Positions 35,776-38,971 of a stretch of DNA of 38,971 nucleotides are shown piece by piece. The notes under the pieces were generated by a model, which was not told the origin of the DNA, searched no databases, and worked only from the letters and a program-made list of their open reading frames with translations. This stretch comes from Pseudomonadota bacterium (GTDB taxonomy: Bacteria; Pseudomonadota; Gammaproteobacteria; Burkholderiales; Burkholderiaceae_C): the NCBI GenBank assembly GCA_021816585.1, contig JAKAXL010000024.1:1-38971 (forward strand), in the 5' to 3' direction. A program made the translations under genes and the position numbers. Each line of letters begins with the position of its first letter. Position 1 is the stretch's first letter.

Positions 35776-35895
35776 CGCCGTGCAACGCGGCGTGTTCATG
35801 CCATGGCAGGAGCGCGAGAAGGCCCGTATCGCCCCCTGCCCGCATGCGACACGCGCGCAAGACGGATCCGCCCGCTCCACCCGCCGCTCGCAACC

Positions 35896-36279
35896 ATGAC
35901 CTTTGTCTACATCGCGGTCTTCGCCATCGTCGGCGCCTTCGCGCGCTACGGCCAGACCCTCGCCGTGCAGGGCGTACTCGGCCGCGGCTTTCCGTTCGCG
36001 ACCCTGTCGATCAACGTGCTGGGCTCCTTCCTGATGGGGTTCCTGTTCTTCGCGACCCTCGAGCGCATCAGCCTCAACCCCGAGCTGCGCACCGGGATCC
36101 TCACCGGCGGGCTCGGCGCCTACACCACCTTCTCCACCTTCTCGCTGGAGACCCTCAGCCTGATCGAAGGCGGCGACTGGACCAGGGCGGTCCTGTACAT
36201 GGTCGCGTCGGTCGTGCTGTCGGTCGCGGCGGCGCTGCTCGGCGCCTACCTGTCGCGCAATCTCGGAGTCCCGGCATGA
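35896..36279 (+). CDS. crcB: CrcB/FluC fluoride channel
   Basis: CrcB (Fluc) is a small dual-topology membrane channel that lets fluoride out of the cell. The 127-residue product has four helices. It shows family features GAFARYGQTL, GFPFATLSINVLGSFLMGFL (the N-ter Asn-Gly-Ser-like helix), and GGLGAYTTFSTFSLETL, which contains the TTFSTFS segment with channel-lining Phe. The ATG at 35896 gives MTFVYIAVFAIVGA; the frame is open back into the riboswitch, but upstream sequence is not family-like. It lies under a fluoride riboswitch and overlaps the next gene by 4 bases. Confidence 0.96.
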   Translation: MTFVYIAVFAIVGAFARYGQTLAVQGVLGRGFPFATLSINVLGSFLMGFLFFATLERISLNPELRTGILTGGLGAYTTFSTFSLETLSLIEGGDWTRAVLYMVASVVLSVAAALLGAYLSRNLGVPA

Positions 36280-36590
36280 AAACAGTCACCATCGCACGCG
36301 TGTACATCAAGGAAGGCGACAAGGTGCAGGGTCACAACCTGATCCAGGAGATCTTCCGCCTGCTGCACAACGAGACGCGCGTGCACGGGGTCACCGTGTT
36401 CCGCGGCGTCGCCGGCTTCGGCAGCCACGGCGAGGTGCACGCCGACGACCTGCTGCGGCTGAACGTGCACCTGCCGCTGGTGGTCGAGTTCTACGACACG
36501 CCGGAGGTCGTCGCGGCGGTGCTGCCGCGCATCCAGCAGATGGTGCCGGCCGGACACATCGTGTCGTGGCAGGCGCAGTGCGGCAGCTGA
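36276..36590 (+). CDS. DUF190 protein, CrcB-linked PII-like protein
   Basis: The 104-residue product matches the DUF190 family, small proteins with a PII-like fold often encoded beside crcB. It shows ARVYIKEGDKVQGHNLIQEI, VHGVTVFRGVAGFGSHGEVH and LPLVVEFYDTPEVV. Its role in fluoride handling is unproven. Its ATG overlaps the crcB TGA (ATGA), so the two are made together. Confidence 0.9.
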   Translation: MKTVTIARVYIKEGDKVQGHNLIQEIFRLLHNETRVHGVTVFRGVAGFGSHGEVHADDLLRLNVHLPLVVEFYDTPEVVAAVLPRIQQMVPAGHIVSWQAQCGS

Positions 36591-36607
36591 GGCCCGCCGC
36601 GAAACGC

Positions 36608-37843
36608 ATGGCGCATCAGGCTTCGGCCTCGCCGGCGGCGCCGGACGCGTTCCCGGCATTGCCGCTGGGCAGCATGCTGGCGGTGCAGACCCTGGTGTCG
36701 CTGGCCGCGCTGGCGGTACCGGCGATCGCGCCGGCGGTGGCCGCCGGCACCGGTCTGCCGGTGGCGCTGGTCGGACTGTTCACGGCCGGCATCTATGCCG
36801 GTGCGATGTTCTCGGCCCTGCACGCCGGCGGGCCGCTGGTGCGCTTCGGTGCGCTGCGCGTGTCGCAGGCCTGCCTGTGCATCACGGCATGCGGCCTGCT
36901 GCTGGTGGCCAGCGGCAGCCTGGCGGCGCTGCTGCCGGGGGCCGTGCTCACCGGCATCGGCTACGGTGCGGCCACTCCGACCAGCTCGCACCTGTTCGCG
37001 CACGAGGTGCCCGCGCGCTGGCGCGGGCTGGTGTTCTCGATCAAGCAGACCGGGGTGCCGCTCGGAGGCATGCTCGCCGGGGCCTTGCTGCCCAGCGCGG
37101 CGCAGCGCCTGGGCTGGCGCGGCGCGCTGCCGCTGCTGGCGCTGGCCTGCGTCGCCTGCGCGGCCTTGCTGCAACCGTTGCGCGCGCGCTTCGACGGCGC
37201 GCGCGAGCGCGGCCAGCGCCTGGCTTTCGGCGGTTCGCTGCGCACGCTGCGCATGGTGTGGAACCACGTCGCGGTGCGCCGGCTGGCCATCGCCACCTTC
37301 TTCTTCGCATCGATGCAGTCGTGCATGGCGACCTACCTGGTGGCGCAGGCGCACGAAGGCGCCGGACTCGGGCTGGTGCGCGCCGGCCTGGTGCTGGCCT
37401 GCGCGCAGGTCTCGGGCGTGTTCGGGCGCATCGCATGGGGCTGGCTCGGCGACCACGGGGTCCGTCCGTCGCGCCTGCTCGCGCTGCTGGCGCTGGGCAT
37501 GGGCGCCTGCGCCTGCGCGGCCGCGCTGCTGCGCCCCGGGTGGCCGATGCCCGCGGTGCTCGCGCTGGCCGTCGCCTTCGGCGCCACCGCGACCGGCTGG
37601 AACGGGGTCTATCTGGCGGAGGTGGCGCGGCTGGCTCCCGCCGGGATGGCCGGGATCCTGACCGGGGGCACGCTGTTCTTCACCTTCGCCGGGGCGCTGA
37701 GCGCGCCGCCGGCCTTCGCGGTCGTGGCCACCATCACGCATGGCCTGGGCCATGGTTACCTGGCCGTGGGACTCGTGCTGCTCGGCATCGGCGCCTGGAT
37801 GTTGCGCCGCCAGGCGCGCCGCGTAGCCACACCGGCCGGCTGA
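36608..37843 (+). CDS. MFS transporter
   Basis: The 411-residue protein has 12 hydrophobic helices and MFS features, for example FTAGIYAGAMFSALHAGGPLVRFG (near the motif A loop), VLTGIGYGAATPTSS, ARWRGLVFSIKQTGVPLGG and a second-half ISGVFGRIAWGWLGD-like loop (VSGVFGRIAWGWLGDHG). The substrate cannot be deduced. The ATG at 36608, 17 bases after the DUF190 stop, gives a short cytoplasmic N-terminus; an in-frame GTG at 36566 lies inside the upstream gene. It could be read from the fluoride-controlled transcript, which is an inference from spacing. Confidence 0.82.
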   Translation: MAHQASASPAAPDAFPALPLGSMLAVQTLVSLAALAVPAIAPAVAAGTGLPVALVGLFTAGIYAGAMFSALHAGGPLVRFGALRVSQACLCITACGLLLVASGSLAALLPGAVLTGIGYGAATPTSSHLFAHEVPARWRGLVFSIKQTGVPLGGMLAGALLPSAAQRLGWRGALPLLALACVACAALLQPLRARFDGARERGQRLAFGGSLRTLRMVWNHVAVRRLAIATFFFASMQSCMATYLVAQAHEGAGLGLVRAGLVLACAQVSGVFGRIAWGWLGDHGVRPSRLLALLALGMGACACAAALLRPGWPMPAVLALAVAFGATATGWNGVYLAEVARLAPAGMAGILTGGTLFFTFAGALSAPPAFAVVATITHGLGHGYLAVGLVLLGIGAWMLRRQARRVATPAG

Positions 37844-38097
37844 GCCCACGAGCTCGGCGCCCCGCCGACACACCCCGTTGCATCGGCGCAGGCCCGGCGC
37901 TAAGCGTGTCCTAAGTCGGGCCGCCGATACTCCTCCGCGAGAACTCTCAGGGCCGGGGCTGCGTGCGACGTCTCCTGGAGCACCTGTGCAAGCAGGGGTC
38001 AGGAACCGCGGCGACGAGTCACCGGCGCGCGCGGGACGCAGCCCTCCCCGCACCCACGATGGAGCGACCCAGAGCCTTGCCGCAAGCCCCTCAGCCG
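37844..38097. other. 254-base gap before the phosphoesterase gene
   Basis: No gene is evident. CTAAG occurs twice 11 bases apart near 37900-37915, and GATACT (37926-37931) is a weak -10 candidate for the next gene. An in-frame ATG at 38059 would extend the phosphoesterase by 13 residues. No terminator with a T-tract is seen after the MFS gene. Confidence 0.4.
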
Positions 38098-38971
38098 ATG
38101 AAGGTCCGCGCCGTGTTCCTGTCCGACGTGCACCTGGGAACCCGCGGATGCCAGGCCGAATTGCTGCTGGACTTCCTCGGCCACTGCGATTGCCAGCACC
38201 TGTACCTGCTGGGCGACATCGTCGACGGCTGGCGCCTGTCCTCCCGCTGGTACTGGCCGCGCTCGCACGACGCCGTGGTGTCGTGCGTGCTGGCGCGTGC
38301 GCGCGACGGGGTTCGGGTGCATTACATCCCCGGCAATCACGACTCCTTCCTGCGCGACTCCGCGGGAGCGAGCTTCGGCGGGGTCGAGATCGTCGGCGAA
38401 ACCATCCACGAGGCGGCCGACGGCCTGCGCTACCTGCTGCTGCACGGCGACCGCTTCGACAAGGTGTCCACGCATACGCCGTGGCTGGCGCGCGTGGGCG
38501 ACGTCGCCTACCGCGCCTTGCTGGCGGCGAACCTCGCGCTGAACCACGCACGGCGACACCGCGGCCTGCCGTTCTGGTCGCTGTCGGCGTGGGCCAAGCT
38601 GAAGGTGAAGGAAGCGGTCAATTTCATCAGCGACTACGAGGCGCGTATCGCCGACGAGGCGCGCGGCCGGGGCGTGCACGGTGTAATCTGCGGGCACATC
38701 CACCATGCGGCGATGCGCGACGAGGAAGGCGTGCTCTACATCAACACCGGCGACTGGGTCGAATCGTGCACCGCGGTGGTGGAGCACTTCGACGGAAGCT
38801 TCGAGATCGTGCGCTGGCGCCAGATGACGGAACCGCAGCGCGCCGACGCCGCGGCGGCCCACCCGCACATGGCGCGGCGCGCACGCATGGCGTTTCGACG
38901 CAGCCTGGGCGGCATCGGCGGCGCGAGGCCGCTGCGCGGGCGCGGGCGCCGGCGCCCGCGCGCCGCGGCCG
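38098..38971 (+). CDS. metallophosphoesterase, UDP-2,3-diacylglucosamine pyrophosphatase-like (runs off right edge)
   Basis: At least 291 residues are encoded, with no stop before the window ends. The calcineurin-like metal sites are clear: LSDVHLG (8-14), LLGDIVDGW, IPGNHD, LLHGDRFD and CGHIHH, as in the LpxH-type family that removes UMP from UDP-2,3-diacylglucosamine. SDVHLGTRGCQAELLLDFL is typical of a proteobacterial paralogue group whose substrate is not certain, so lpxH is not assigned. The last 30 or so residues are Arg/Ala/Gly-rich and may be near the true end. The ATG at 38098 was chosen over one at 38059. Confidence 0.88.
   Translation, partial: MKVRAVFLSDVHLGTRGCQAELLLDFLGHCDCQHLYLLGDIVDGWRLSSRWYWPRSHDAVVSCVLARARDGVRVHYIPGNHDSFLRDSAGASFGGVEIVGETIHEAADGLRYLLLHGDRFDKVSTHTPWLARVGDVAYRALLAANLALNHARRHRGLPFWSLSAWAKLKVKEAVNFISDYEARIADEARGRGVHGVICGHIHHAAMRDEEGVLYINTGDWVESCTAVVEHFDGSFEIVRWRQMTEPQRADAAAAHPHMARRARMAFRRSLGGIGGARPLRGRGRRRPRAAA

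Overview
The window is a GC-rich chromosomal segment. Gene content and the conserved arrangements (ribE | ybgC-tolQRA; dnaE; msbA with a core-LPS glycosyltransferase; tolB-pal-cpoB-queC; tcdA next to a tRNA) point to a betaproteobacterium, most likely order Burkholderiales. The genus cannot be fixed from sequence alone. There are no insertion sequences, phage genes or CRISPR arrays. Most of the window is housekeeping and cell-envelope DNA, with one exopolysaccharide locus.

Left part (1-18651): a tRNA-Asn with its own promoter and terminator; riboflavin synthase; then ybgC-tolQ-tolR-tolA, the inner-membrane motor of the Tol-Pal system. A block follows (dnaE, a Kef-type antiporter, a YbdK-type ligase, msbA, a WaaE/KdtX-like glycosyltransferase). 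The rest of Tol-Pal then resumes as tolB-pal-cpoB, joined to queC. After that come a YeeE/TsuA-type sulfur transporter, tcdA and a tRNA-Lys with its terminator.

Central part (18692-31534, all minus strand): a complete pelABCDEFG operon for the cationic exopolysaccharide Pel. PelA is the periplasmic hydrolase/deacetylase, PelB and PelC form the outer-membrane exporter, PelD is the cyclic-di-GMP receptor, PelE its partner, PelF the cytosolic glycosyltransferase and PelG the membrane transporter. Several genes overlap by 4 bases. Divergent from pelA, across a 464-base region with a 16-base palindrome and a 10-base direct repeat at 21-base spacing, lie an RsbQ-type alpha/beta hydrolase and an overlapping PAS-GGDEF-EAL protein. 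The GGDEF motif of that protein is degenerate but its EAL domain looks intact. RsbQ-like hydrolases are known to pair with PAS domains as two-part sensors. The inferred picture is a hydrolase-ligand sensor that sets c-di-GMP breakdown beside the c-di-GMP-controlled Pel machine.

Right part (35665-38971): a sigma70-like promoter, a fluoride (crcB) riboswitch, crcB/fluC and a DUF190 gene with a 4-base overlap, an MFS transporter, and a metallophosphoesterase of the UDP-2,3-diacylglucosamine pyrophosphatase type that runs off the right edge.
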